64,000 nucleotides of DNA from Rugamonas rubra (lineage in GTDB: Bacteria > Pseudomonadota > Gammaproteobacteria > Burkholderiales > Burkholderiaceae_D): contig NZ_FOTW01000019.1 of the NCBI RefSeq assembly GCF_900114705.1, positions 62,001-126,000 on the forward strand, in the 5' to 3' direction. Under the pieces are notes generated by a model. It made no database searches, was not told where the DNA came from, and saw only the letters and a program-made list of their open reading frames with translations. Position numbers and translations under genes: made by a program. Numbering within the stretch: position 1 is the first letter of the stretch; each line of letters begins with the position of its first letter. This document shows positions 50,631-58,409 of the stretch, in pieces.

Positions 50631-52194
50631 GCGCGGCGCGGCGCAACAGGTAGCGCTGGCGCGCCAGCTCGGCCGCCGCCAGCAGCGCCGGCCCGGCCCG
50701 CTCCAGGTCCATCTCCTGCTCGAAGCGCAGGCGCAGCGCGGCGCCGTCGCGCGCGCGCAGCGCGGCGTCGTCCAGGTAGGCGTCGAGGCGGGCGAAGTAG
50801 TCGTCCAGGTCGGCCGCCGCCAGCGCGCCGAGCTTGGCGCCGCCGTCGCTGCCGCCCAGCGCCAACACCGGCAGGCCCTGGGCCATCGCCTCGGCCACGC
50901 TGAAGCCGCCGCCCATGCGCGGCGGGTTGAGGAACAGCGCGCAGGCGGGCAGGATGTCGGCCACGCCGGCCTGTTGCGGCAGCAGGCGCAGCTGGCCGGC
51001 CGGCGCGCCGGCCAGCGCCGCCGGCAGCGCGCCGCTGCCGCCCACCAGCAACCACACCAGGTCGGCGCGGCGCGCCAGCAGCGCCGCCATGCGCGCCGCC
51101 CACGGCCCGGCGATCTCCTCGCCCAGCCGCGCCCCCACCGTCACCAGCGCCAACTGGCCCGGCGCCAGCCCCAGCGCCTCGCGCTGGCGCGCCGGCGCCG
51201 GCCGGTAGCGCAGGCGGTAGGGATAGTGCAGGCCCCAGGCCGGCGGCAGCGCCGCGCCCCACACGGCGGCGCCGGCACCCTCGCCGCAGTGCTCGGCGGC
51301 GGCGCTGAGCCAGACGTCGACCGGCGCCATCGGCGGCGTCGAGTGCAGGCACAGGCCGAGCACGGGGCGCGCCGCGTACAGCGGCGCCAGCAGCGGCGAC
51401 TGCAGGCCGACGAACAGCACCAGGTCGGGGTCGAAGGGGCCGATCAGGGCCAGCATCGCGCACCAGCGCTGCGGCAGCGAGAAGGTCGGGTCGCTCAAGG
51501 AGGCCGACACGCCGGCCGGCAGCGCCGCGCGCAACCAGACCAGGTCGGGCGGCGTGCCGACCAGCTGGCCGGGGTGGCCCAGATAGTGTCCCTGTTCGAG
51601 CTGCACCTGGTCCTGCGGCGCGAACAGCTGCACCTGCAGGCCGGCCCGCTGCAGCAGCGCGGCGTGCTCGAGCGCCAGCACGGTGGGGGTGTGGGCGGCG
51701 CCGGCCAGGAACGGCGTCACCAGCGCCACCCGGGCGACGCGCTCGACGGCGCGCGACGCCAGCGGCGCGGCCGTCTGCGCGACCAGCTCGCGGCCCATCA
51801 AGGCCACCAGCTCGGGCGCGCGGGCCTGGCGCAGGCGGGCGACGAAGCCGGCCCGGTCGATGCCGTCGCGCAGCGCGTCGCCCCACTCGTAGGCGACAAA
51901 GGCGTGCAGGCGCTCGACGTCGAGCGGGGTGATCGACAGCGCCAGCGCGGCGGCCCGTTCGATGTGGCCGCGCTCGCCGCTCAGGCGCGCCAGCAGCGTG
52001 GCCTGCAGGAAGCCGGCGACGCCGTCGAAGGATTGCCGCGCCAGCAGCGCCAGCAGCGCCTGGCGCGCCGGCGCCGCCGCGCACTGCTCGTAGCGGTGGT
52101 ACAGCTGTTGCCAGCGGCGGCCGTCGACGGGGCTGGCCAGCACCCTGGCCAGGGCGTCTTGCAGCAATAGTTGGTCGCGGGTCGGGTCGCTCAT
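50608..52194 (-). CDS. Glycosyltransferase (GT-B fold)
   Basis: A 528-residue protein. The C-terminal half is a GT-B nucleotide-sugar domain with LALVTVGARLGEEI, the helix-loop LFLNPPRMGGGFSVAEAMAQGLPVLAL (the E-x-x-x-x-GLPV donor-binding signature) and a central WLLVGGSGALP. The N-terminal 150 residues are helical, resembling the N-terminal module of protein- or cell-surface-modifying transferases. The sugar and acceptor are unknown. It may act with the NeuD-like acyltransferase on a surface glycan. The start is ATG 52194. Confidence 0.75.
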   Translation of the reverse strand: MSDPTRDQLLLQDALARVLASPVDGRRWQQLYHRYEQCAAAPARQALLALLARQSFDGVAGFLQATLLARLSGERGHIERAAALALSITPLDVERLHAFVAYEWGDALRDGIDRAGFVARLRQARAPELVALMGRELVAQTAAPLASRAVERVARVALVTPFLAGAAHTPTVLALEHAALLQRAGLQVQLFAPQDQVQLEQGHYLGHPGQLVGTPPDLVWLRAALPAGVSASLSDPTFSLPQRWCAMLALIGPFDPDLVLFVGLQSPLLAPLYAARPVLGLCLHSTPPMAPVDVWLSAAAEHCGEGAGAAVWGAALPPAWGLHYPYRLRYRPAPARQREALGLAPGQLALVTVGARLGEEIAGPWAARMAALLARRADLVWLLVGGSGALPAALAGAPAGQLRLLPQQAGVADILPACALFLNPPRMGGGFSVAEAMAQGLPVLALGGSDGGAKLGALAAADLDDYFARLDAYLDDAALRARDGAALRLRFEQEMDLERAGPALLAAAELARQRYLLRRAALTAPPAS

Positions 52195-52292
52195 CGGGTA
52201 GGGGGGACGGTTGGCGGACCTCCATGGTAGTCGAGCGCGCGCCGCACGGGTTGGCCGGCGCGATAAAGCAGGCGCCGCTGCGCAGAAAACGA

Positions 52293-52319
52293 CAACGCCA
52301 ACCGTGGCGGTTGGCGTCG
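52293..52319 (-). terminator. Terminator of the PEP-CTERM gene at 52358
   Basis: ACGCCAACCG / CGGTTGGCGT (10 bp, 3-base loop) is followed on the minus strand by a T-rich stretch. It belongs to the same GCCAA/TTGGC hairpin family as the tRNA-Phe terminators. Confidence 0.75.
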
Positions 52320-52357
52320 ATGCGGAGCGGCCGGGCCGGGCCCGGGCCGGCGCCTGG

Positions 52358-53077
52358 CTAGGCTTGGCCGGCTTGGCGGCGGCGCGCCAGCGCGCCCACC
52401 AGGCCCAGGCCGGCCAGCAGCATGGCGTAGGTGTCGGCCTCCGGCACGGCGCTGACCGTGCCCTGCACGGCGAACGGCAGCTCCACGCTCAGGCCGGAGC
52501 CGGTGTCGACGAGCTGCGTGAACGGGTCGCCGTTGCCGGCCTGGGCGGCGTTGCCCTCGCGGCCGTCCGAGGTCGGCGGCTGCCATGGACCCGACACGCC
52601 CGAGCCGCTCAGGCTCCAGCGCAGCCAGTAGTGGCCGGCGTCGAGCGTGAAGTCGGCGACGTCGGCGTGGGCGTCGTAGATGCCGCGTTGCTTGTTGTTC
52701 AGCGTGGTCTCGGTGACGCGGTAGCCGACCCGTCCGCCGTTGCTCACCGCCGTCACGCCGGAGGCCACCACGCTGCCGCTGTTGACGTCGCCGGAGACGA
52801 TGCTCCAGGTGGCGTTCTGGAAGGTGAAGCCGGTCGCGCCGGTTTGGTAGCCGTAGAAGTCGAGACTCGACACGTTCCATTTCACGCCGGCGGCGACGCT
52901 GAAGTCGTCGGCCACGGCGAGGCCGGCATTGGTGTTGTTGCCGAAGCCGAGGGTGTCGGCGTCCGGCGCCAGCACCGATTTTCCGTTGCCGTCGACGACG
53001 GGACCGTTGTTGTACAGTTCAGCTGCCTGGGACAGGCCGCTGGCGGTGAGGGCAGCAAGAAGGACGAGTCGTTTCAT
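52358..53077 (-). CDS. PEP-CTERM protein
   Basis: A 239-residue protein with a signal peptide (MKRLVLLAALTASGLSQAA), a beta-rich body and the sorting tail VPEADTYAMLLAGLGLVGALARRR, in which the motif is VPEA, a common variant. No enzyme motif is visible. It is likely a surface or biofilm-matrix protein handled by an exosortase encoded elsewhere. The ATG follows CGGAGTAAC. The AT-rich upstream region (53105-53170) probably holds the promoter. Confidence 0.88.
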   Translation of the reverse strand: MKRLVLLAALTASGLSQAAELYNNGPVVDGNGKSVLAPDADTLGFGNNTNAGLAVADDFSVAAGVKWNVSSLDFYGYQTGATGFTFQNATWSIVSGDVNSGSVVASGVTAVSNGGRVGYRVTETTLNNKQRGIYDAHADVADFTLDAGHYWLRWSLSGSGVSGPWQPPTSDGREGNAAQAGNGDPFTQLVDTGSGLSVELPFAVQGTVSAVPEADTYAMLLAGLGLVGALARRRQAGQA

Positions 53078-53340
53078 TGTTACTCCGGGTCGTGGTGGTT
53101 GGGGTGGAACTGTTTCGATACTATTTTAATAATAAAAAAATGTACACAATTTTTAACTAATTAACAATCTTGGTTGCGGCATAACGACACTTCGCGGCCA
53201 TCTGCGGCCCGCCGCGGCGCGGCAGACGCTGGCCGGCCGGCGATCGGCGGTCTGCGGTGGCGCCATTTTTGCTATGCTAGAGCCTTTCCTCCACCCGGCG
53301 CAGCCGCCCGGGCCGGCGGACCCACTACGGAGCAGCACAC

Positions 53341-53877
53341 ATGGTTTCCCTACAAGAGCAGTTTTTAAAGGCCGGCCTGGTCGACAAGACCAAGGTCAAG
53401 CTGGCCAACCAGGACAAGAGCAAGCAGAAGAAGGTCGAGCGCCGCACCGGCACGCAGAGCGTCGACGAGGTGCGCCTGGCGGCGCAGGAGGTGCAGCGCA
53501 AGAACGCCGAGCGGGCGCGCGAGCTCAACGCCCAGCGCGACGCCGCCGCCACGCAAAAGGCCATCATTGCGCAGATCGCCCAGATGGTGCAGCAGAACCG
53601 CCAGGGCAAGGGCAACGGCGACATCGCCTACAACTTCACCCACGGCAGCAAGATCGAGCGGATCTACGTCTCGGCCGCCGTGCAAGCCCACCTGGTGGCC
53701 GGCCGGCTGGTGATCGTCTGCCTGGCCGGCGTGTTCGAGCTGGTGCCGCGCGTGATCGCCGACAAGATCGCCGAGCGCGACGCTGCGCTGGTGGTGCGCG
53801 TCAACAAGGCCAGCGCCGAGGTCGACGCCGACGACCCGTACGCCGCCTTCCAGATCCCCGACGATTTGATGTGGTGA
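53341..53877 (+). CDS. DUF2058 protein (YaiL-like, nucleoid-associated)
   Basis: A 178-residue protein that fits the DUF2058 family along its whole length: LQEQFLKAGLVDKTKVK, a basic coiled-coil region (KSKQKKVERR, VQRKNAERARELNAQRD), then IAYNFTHGSKIERIYVSAAVQAHLVAGRLVIV. Members are small, highly charged proteins described as nucleoprotein or polynucleotide-associated; their activity is not established. It is a single-gene unit convergent with the GST gene. Confidence 0.88.
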   Translation: MVSLQEQFLKAGLVDKTKVKLANQDKSKQKKVERRTGTQSVDEVRLAAQEVQRKNAERARELNAQRDAAATQKAIIAQIAQMVQQNRQGKGNGDIAYNFTHGSKIERIYVSAAVQAHLVAGRLVIVCLAGVFELVPRVIADKIAERDAALVVRVNKASAEVDADDPYAAFQIPDDLMW

Positions 53878-53967
53878 TGTGGTGATGTGGTGACGCGGTG
53901 GGGCCGCGCGCCGCCGCCGTCCCGCCGCGAGGCCGGCGGCAAGCTTAGTTGGCGCCGCAGGGCTGGA

Positions 53968-54597
53968 TTACTCAAGCCCTTCGGCTGTCAGCGCCCGCTG
54001 GACGGCGGGCCGTTGGCGCACCCGCCGATACCAGGCTTGCAGATTGCCCAGCTCGTCGAAATGGATGTCGGCCTTGAAGGTCGACTTCAGCCAGGCGGCC
54101 TGGCCCCAGCCGGTCAGCGCGAACAGGTAGGCGTCGGCGACGCTGAAGCTGTCGCCGAGCAGGAATTGGCGGCCGGCCAGCTGCGCGTCGATCCAGGCGA
54201 AGCGTTGTTGCAGCTTCGGCTTGGCCGTCTCGACGTACTTGCCGGCCAGGCCGGCATAGAGCAGCGGAATGAAACCCTTATGTATCTCCGAGGTGAGAAA
54301 GCTGAGCCACTCCTGCAGGCGGTAGCTTTGCAGCGTGCCGTTGCGCGGCGCCAGGCCGAGTTCCGGCTTCAGGTCGGCCAGGTATTGCAGGATCGCCGGT
54401 CCCTCGTGGAAGCGGCTGCCGTCGTCCAGCTCGAGGACGGGGACGTAGCCGAGCGGATTGACGTCGAGGAAGTCGGCACCGTCTTCGGCGCGGTGCGTGC
54501 GGTGGTCGACCTTGAGCAGGGTGGCGTCGAGGCCGAGCTCCTTGAGCACGATATGCGGGGCGAGCGAGCAACTGCCCGGGATGTAATACAGTTTCAT
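53968..54597 (-). CDS. Glutathione S-transferase (beta class)
   Basis: A 209-residue GST. The N-terminal thioredoxin-fold domain starts MKLYYIPGSCSLAPHIVLKE, where Cys10 is the active-site residue of beta-class bacterial GSTs, and the cis-Pro is in NPLGYVPVLEL. The C-terminal helical domain has FLLGDSFSVADAYLFALTGW, the conserved N-capping motif. It conjugates or reduces electrophiles with glutathione. It is divergent from an HxlR regulator, which probably controls it; the shared region holds a 10-bp dyad. Confidence 0.92.
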   Translation of the reverse strand: MKLYYIPGSCSLAPHIVLKELGLDATLLKVDHRTHRAEDGADFLDVNPLGYVPVLELDDGSRFHEGPAILQYLADLKPELGLAPRNGTLQSYRLQEWLSFLTSEIHKGFIPLLYAGLAGKYVETAKPKLQQRFAWIDAQLAGRQFLLGDSFSVADAYLFALTGWGQAAWLKSTFKADIHFDELGNLQAWYRRVRQRPAVQRALTAEGLE

Positions 54598-54700
54598 GCG
54601 GGATCTCCAATGGCTGAGGCGGATGCGCCACCGCCGTCGCGGAGGTGGCGACGGCTATTTTATATATCTGGGATAAAAATGTAAGAAGGCAGTAGTTTGT

Positions 54701-54729
54701 CATGTAGGTACAAAAAATATACCTGCATG
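54701..54729. promoter_or_regulatory. Candidate HxlR operator between gst and hxlR
   Basis: CATGTAGGTA and TACCTGCATG form 10-bp arms with 9 of 10 matching, separated by 9 bp. The dyad is in the AT-rich divergent region, 26 bp before the hxlR ATG and about 100 bp before the gst ATG. Confidence 0.6.
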
Positions 54730-54754
54730 CGCCATCTGCTATGCTGTGCGCACG

Positions 54755-55081
54755 ATGAAAAACAATGTGACCGGATGTTCCGTGGAAGAAGCGATGCGCC
54801 TGCTGGGGGGGCGTTGGCGCCTGCTGTTGGTGTCCTACCTGGTCGACGGGCCGAAGCGCTTCAACGAGCTGCGCCGCGATGTGCCCGGCATCTCGCAGCG
54901 CATGCTGACGCTCGACCTGCGCGCGCTGGAGGACGCCGGCCTGGTCAAGCGCACCGTCTACCCGACCTCGCCCATCAAGGTGGAGTACCAACTCACCGAG
55001 GACGGCGCCCGCTTGCGCCCCGTCGTCGATGTGATGCAGGAGTTCGGCATGTGGCTCAAGCAGAGCGGCAAGGCCACCTGA
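54755..55081 (+). CDS. HxlR family transcriptional regulator
   Basis: A 108-residue winged-helix protein matching the HxlR family: CSVEEAMRLLGGRWRLLLVSYLVDGPKRFNELRRDVPGISQRMLTLDLRALEDAGLVKRTVYPTSPIKVEYQLT. The N-terminal Cys before the first helix is conserved in redox- or electrophile-sensing members (HypR, YodB, QorR). ATG 54755 is used; GTG 54746 would add three residues. It is divergent from a GST gene, so a thiol-stress sensor that controls GST is the simplest model. Confidence 0.88.
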   Translation: MKNNVTGCSVEEAMRLLGGRWRLLLVSYLVDGPKRFNELRRDVPGISQRMLTLDLRALEDAGLVKRTVYPTSPIKVEYQLTEDGARLRPVVDVMQEFGMWLKQSGKAT

Positions 55082-55698
55082 GCAGACTCGTCGATCTCGT
55101 CGCTTGATGAGGCAGGGGCTTCACCCGCGCGAACGCGCATCTCCCCCTTTACCGCCTTGGACCGGCGGATAGACCGGAGCCGCAGCCGTGTCCGCCCGGC
55201 TCAGGCCCGTCTCGGGTACTGGCTTTGGCGCTCGCCCAGCGCGTCGCGCCGCGCCGCTCGTCGCCGCTGAACTCGCCCTGGTAGGACTGGTCTCGGCGTT
55301 GTCGGCTTGGCGGCGGCGGTCGCGATGATGGTTCGACCTGCGCGCGCCACCTGAGTTCCTCGCCGCGCGCGTTTGCGCGTCGCCGGCTTCCCGGTTCAGC
55401 ATCGGCGCAAGCTGCGGGAGGCAAACGCTGTACGTCCGCAAGCCGACGGCACGAATGGTGACTCGCGACTGGATATGCGTCATACTTGGCGCAATATTGC
55501 ATTAAGAGTAATGCGCGCTGAACGCTTGGGCCTGAATTCCATGACCGCAAAAGAAGCGGCATATCCCGTCTTTTGAGGATACGCCGTGGCGCCAGAAAAG
55601 GCGGCAAAGGGTCAAGCCACGGCGGCCCGGGATATCGATGCTGTTGCCGCATGCGTAGGCTGAGTCCAGTAATTTGTAGACCACACAGGAGCACCAGA
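55082..55698. other. Intergenic region with no recognised gene
   Basis: Open frames exist here but none looks like a known protein. A hairpin GCATTA-agag-TAATGC lies at 55499-55514. Base composition drops after about 55440, marking the start of a lower-GC patch that continues to about 58115. Confidence 0.5.
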
Positions 55699-56124
55699 AT
55701 GCAAGTGGAAAGTCGCGTCACCATCGCTGTGCCGCCCGAGAAAATATTCGAGATTTACGCGGATGTCCGCAACTGGAAAACTTGGGACCCGGACACCAAG
55801 GAGTCGTCGATCGACGGACCTTTCCAGACTGGGAGCAAAGGCAAGATCACTCCGCCGAAAGGAATCACTGTCCCCATGAATTTCGTTTCGGTGGTTCCCA
55901 ACAAGTCGTTCACTGTCGAGTCGCAGATTCCATTTTTCCGCATGGTGTTTGAGCACGAGCTTAACGCCACTGCTGCCGGAACCGAAGTCGTCCATAGAGT
56001 TACTTTTTCCGGCGCGCTGTCTTTTCTGCTGGGGCGTATCGTCGGCAATCCCTTGCGCACCGGGCTTCCCATCACCTTGGCATCGCTCAAACGGCTGGCG
56101 GAGAGTGGCCGGGTGGCCGCCTGA
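55699..56124 (+). CDS. SRPBCC (START-like) family protein
   Basis: A 141-residue protein of the polyketide-cyclase/SRPBCC fold: VESRVTIAVPPEKIFEIYADVRNWKTWDPDTKES at the start, GSKGKITPPKG and FEHELNATAAGTEVVHRVTFSG in the middle, and a long C-terminal helix (LPITLASLKRLAESG) that covers the ligand cavity. Such proteins bind lipids or other small hydrophobic molecules; no catalytic role is evident. ATG 55699 follows CAGGAGCACC. Its GC content is lower than the surrounding genome, so recent acquisition is possible. Confidence 0.82.
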   Translation: MQVESRVTIAVPPEKIFEIYADVRNWKTWDPDTKESSIDGPFQTGSKGKITPPKGITVPMNFVSVVPNKSFTVESQIPFFRMVFEHELNATAAGTEVVHRVTFSGALSFLLGRIVGNPLRTGLPITLASLKRLAESGRVAA

Positions 56125-56183
56125 GCGGTCGCACGGGCCTACGTTCCTCGGCAAGCCACGATTCGCGCTTCACTCCAGAAACG

Positions 56184-56213
56184 ACAACGCCAAGCGGCGA
56201 GGGTTGGCGTTGC
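56184..56213 (+). terminator. Terminator-like hairpin after the SRPBCC gene
   Basis: AACGCCAA / TTGGCGTT (8 bp, 10-base loop). It is a member of the GCCAA/TTGGC hairpin family seen after several genes here; the T-tract is weak. Confidence 0.6.
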
Positions 56214-56391
56214 ACAAACGATGCTCTTTGCCGACGACAAGCGGAGTACCCCTGAAGGAATGACGATCAGCGCCAAGATAGGCGCACAGACAAGGACGAC
56301 CGCGCTCGTTGGTGGTGGCGCCCTCGTCACCGGGCGACGCGTTAACTAGGATTGAGGCCGACGGTGTCCCAAGGCGTACAATGGCGGCACT

Positions 56392-57315
56392 ATGAAAAAA
56401 TGGATGCCGCTGCTCCTCGGGTGTGTCGTGTTTCTTCTGTGTCCGGTGTATGCCGGGGACTTGAACATCGTCTTCATACCGAAGTCGCGTGACCAGGATT
56501 TTTGGACCTTCATGCGGCAGGGCGTCGACCGCGCAGTGCGCGAAGTCGGGCAGATCCAGCTGACCTGGCGCGGACCGGCCCATAACGACGACGTCGATTC
56601 CCAGATCGAGATCCTGCGCATCTATTCCCGGCCCGGTGTCGACGCCATCATCATCGCCCCGACCGACCGCGGCCGCCTGGCCGGCCCCATCAAACACGCC
56701 ACGGCGCTGGGCATCAAGGTGGTCGCGGTGGATTCAGCGTTGGACGGCAATGCACACGTCAACTTCATCACCACCAACAATTACGCCGCGGGCAGGCTGG
56801 CGGCGCAACACCTGTCCGGCCTGCTGGGCGGGCAGGGCACGGTGGCGCTGCTGCGCACCATTGCGGGCAGTGGATCGACGGACGACCGGGCCAACGGATT
56901 TATCGATTACCTGAAGAGGCATGCGCCACGCATCACCATCGTGGCCGACGAGTATGGCGGCGGCACGCGCGGCAAGGCGGCACGCAGCGCCGCGCTGTTG
57001 CTGGAAAAACACCCCAATGTCGACGGCATCTTCGCCGTCAATGAATCGACCTGCGACGGTGTGTTGCGGGCGCTGCGGCGAGCGGGGCTGGCCGGCACAA
57101 AGAAATTTGTCGGCTTCGACACCACCGATTTTCTGCTGGACGGCTTGAGAAAGCAGGAAATCAACGGCCTAGTGGTGCAGGATCCGCGCCAGATGGGCTA
57201 TTTGTCCATGAAGGCGGCGGCGGCGGCCGCGCAGGGGACGCCCGTCAAGGAGTCGATCATCTTCACGGACGCGGTGGTGGTCACTCGGAACAACTATCAA
57301 AATCCGGAGATTTAA
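56392..57315 (+). CDS. Periplasmic sugar-type substrate-binding protein (orphan)
   Basis: A 307-residue type I periplasmic binding protein with a signal peptide (residues 1-21). Ribose/LacI-type landmarks are visible: NIVFIPKSRDQDFWTFMRQGVDRAVREVG, PGVDAIIIAPTDRGRLAGPIKHA, VVAVDSALDG, FITTNNYAAGRLAAQHLS, GIFAVNESTCDGVLRALRRAG and GLVVQDPRQMGYLSMKAA. In ABC importers it would deliver a sugar to a permease, but no permease or ATPase gene adjoins. It may therefore feed a transporter elsewhere or act as a sensor ligand-binding protein. Confidence 0.87.
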   Translation: MKKWMPLLLGCVVFLLCPVYAGDLNIVFIPKSRDQDFWTFMRQGVDRAVREVGQIQLTWRGPAHNDDVDSQIEILRIYSRPGVDAIIIAPTDRGRLAGPIKHATALGIKVVAVDSALDGNAHVNFITTNNYAAGRLAAQHLSGLLGGQGTVALLRTIAGSGSTDDRANGFIDYLKRHAPRITIVADEYGGGTRGKAARSAALLLEKHPNVDGIFAVNESTCDGVLRALRRAGLAGTKKFVGFDTTDFLLDGLRKQEINGLVVQDPRQMGYLSMKAAAAAAQGTPVKESIIFTDAVVVTRNNYQNPEI

Positions 57316-57582
57316 GCGTTGCTGGTCCCGTAGGGCGTATGGCGCGAGACTGGAAATAGACCGGAGGCGAGGACTTCCTATCTTGGAAACAACAACGCAG
57401 GTGACGGCGGTCCTTCGCCTGCTGTTCAAGACCAAGGGGAATGGAAATCTGACTGTTAGTGTGTCCTACCGTACCGATCACATTGCATTATCAGCGCATT
57501 TTGGAACCTCATTCACGTCATCCTGAGGCCCAAGTGGCGGTCGTCACAGACGGCACCTCAGCTAAAAGAAGGAAATATCATT

Positions 57583-57927
57583 ATGTCGCAACGCGCAGAG
57601 TACATCAGCAAAATGGAAACTCAACTGGATAAGTTGAACGAGAAAATGAGCAGTCTGGAATCCGCAGCCCAGGAAGCGAAGGAGGAAGCGCGGCAAACCT
57701 ACAAGGAGGAGATGGGCAAGTTGCGGGTGAAATCCAAAGGAGCGCTGGCCAAACTTGAGGAACTTAAAGCTTCCACCGAAGATTCATGGGAAACGATGGT
57801 CGGCGATATGGAGAAAATGCATGACGCATTTACCCATTCCTTCTTTTCATTCTTCCAGGTTCCGAGCAGCGGGAGCGGCGAAAAATCTGCCAAGGCTGGG
57901 CATTCCGATGCTCCCAAGAAGGCCTAA
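57583..57927 (+). CDS. Small coiled-coil protein of unknown function
   Basis: A 114-residue, highly charged protein, predicted to be almost entirely helical. The heptad-like stretch ISKMETQLDKLNEKMSSLESAAQEAKEEARQTYKEEMGKLRVKSKGALAKLEELKAS (about 9-66) is a coiled coil, followed by SWETMVGDMEKMHDAFTHSFFSFF and a polar Ser/Lys tail. There is no signal peptide. The ATG follows AGAAGGA with good spacing. It lies in the lower-GC patch before tRNA-Phe. Confidence 0.7.
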   Translation: MSQRAEYISKMETQLDKLNEKMSSLESAAQEAKEEARQTYKEEMGKLRVKSKGALAKLEELKASTEDSWETMVGDMEKMHDAFTHSFFSFFQVPSSGSGEKSAKAGHSDAPKKA

Positions 57928-57992
57928 GATTGTCGCGAAAAATCGTGGCGTAATTAGCCCGCAGGTTGGTGATCGCATGGCACTTTGAAACA

Positions 57993-58022
57993 AAAACGCC
58001 AAGCTGTATGGCTTGGCGTTTT
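57993..58022 (-). terminator. Terminator of tRNA-Phe (second copy)
   Basis: AAAACGCCAAGC / GCTTGGCGTTTT, a 12-bp inverted repeat with a 6-base loop, 17 bp after the CCA end of the tRNA (minus strand). Confidence 0.85.
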
Positions 58023-58038
58023 GTGTTGGCACTGTTCT

Positions 58039-58114
58039 TGGTGGCCCGGGGCGGAATCGAACCACCGACACAAGGATTTTCAATCCTCTGCTCTACCAAC
58101 TGAGCTACCAGGCC
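58039..58114 (-). tRNA. tRNA-Phe (GAA), copy 2
   Basis: A complete 76-base tRNA-Phe on the minus strand, with anticodon GAA in loop TTGAAAA and an encoded CCA; it matches the copy at 24580 base for base. Its terminator also matches in form and spacing. Confidence 0.97.
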
Positions 58115-58409
58115 AAGGCGCGCAATTATAGCAGAACATCGGGCCGCCGCCCGCCCGCCGCGCCAGCGGCGGCGCCGTTGTGGACGCGTAGCAACGTGGC
58201 GCCCCGGGCCGCTGCGCCGCCGCCCGGGGGCGCCGCAGCGGCAGCGAAAGGACTTGATGCCCACGCTTGTCGAGGTGTAATCTCAATTTTCAAGATACTC
58301 ACCAATCCTCACCCCCATCCCCGCTGTCCTTGGACGCAGTGTCTTCCCCGTGAGCGCCGGACTCGTCCCGTCGCTCGGTGAACGCCAACGCGACTAGATG
58401 GGAGCTGAG

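Noticed and set aside
55121..55724. Minus-strand open frames in the 55.1-55.7 kb gap as possible genes or transposase remnants
   Set aside because: No conserved motif, poor starts and no ribosome sites; listed as an unassigned intergenic region instead.
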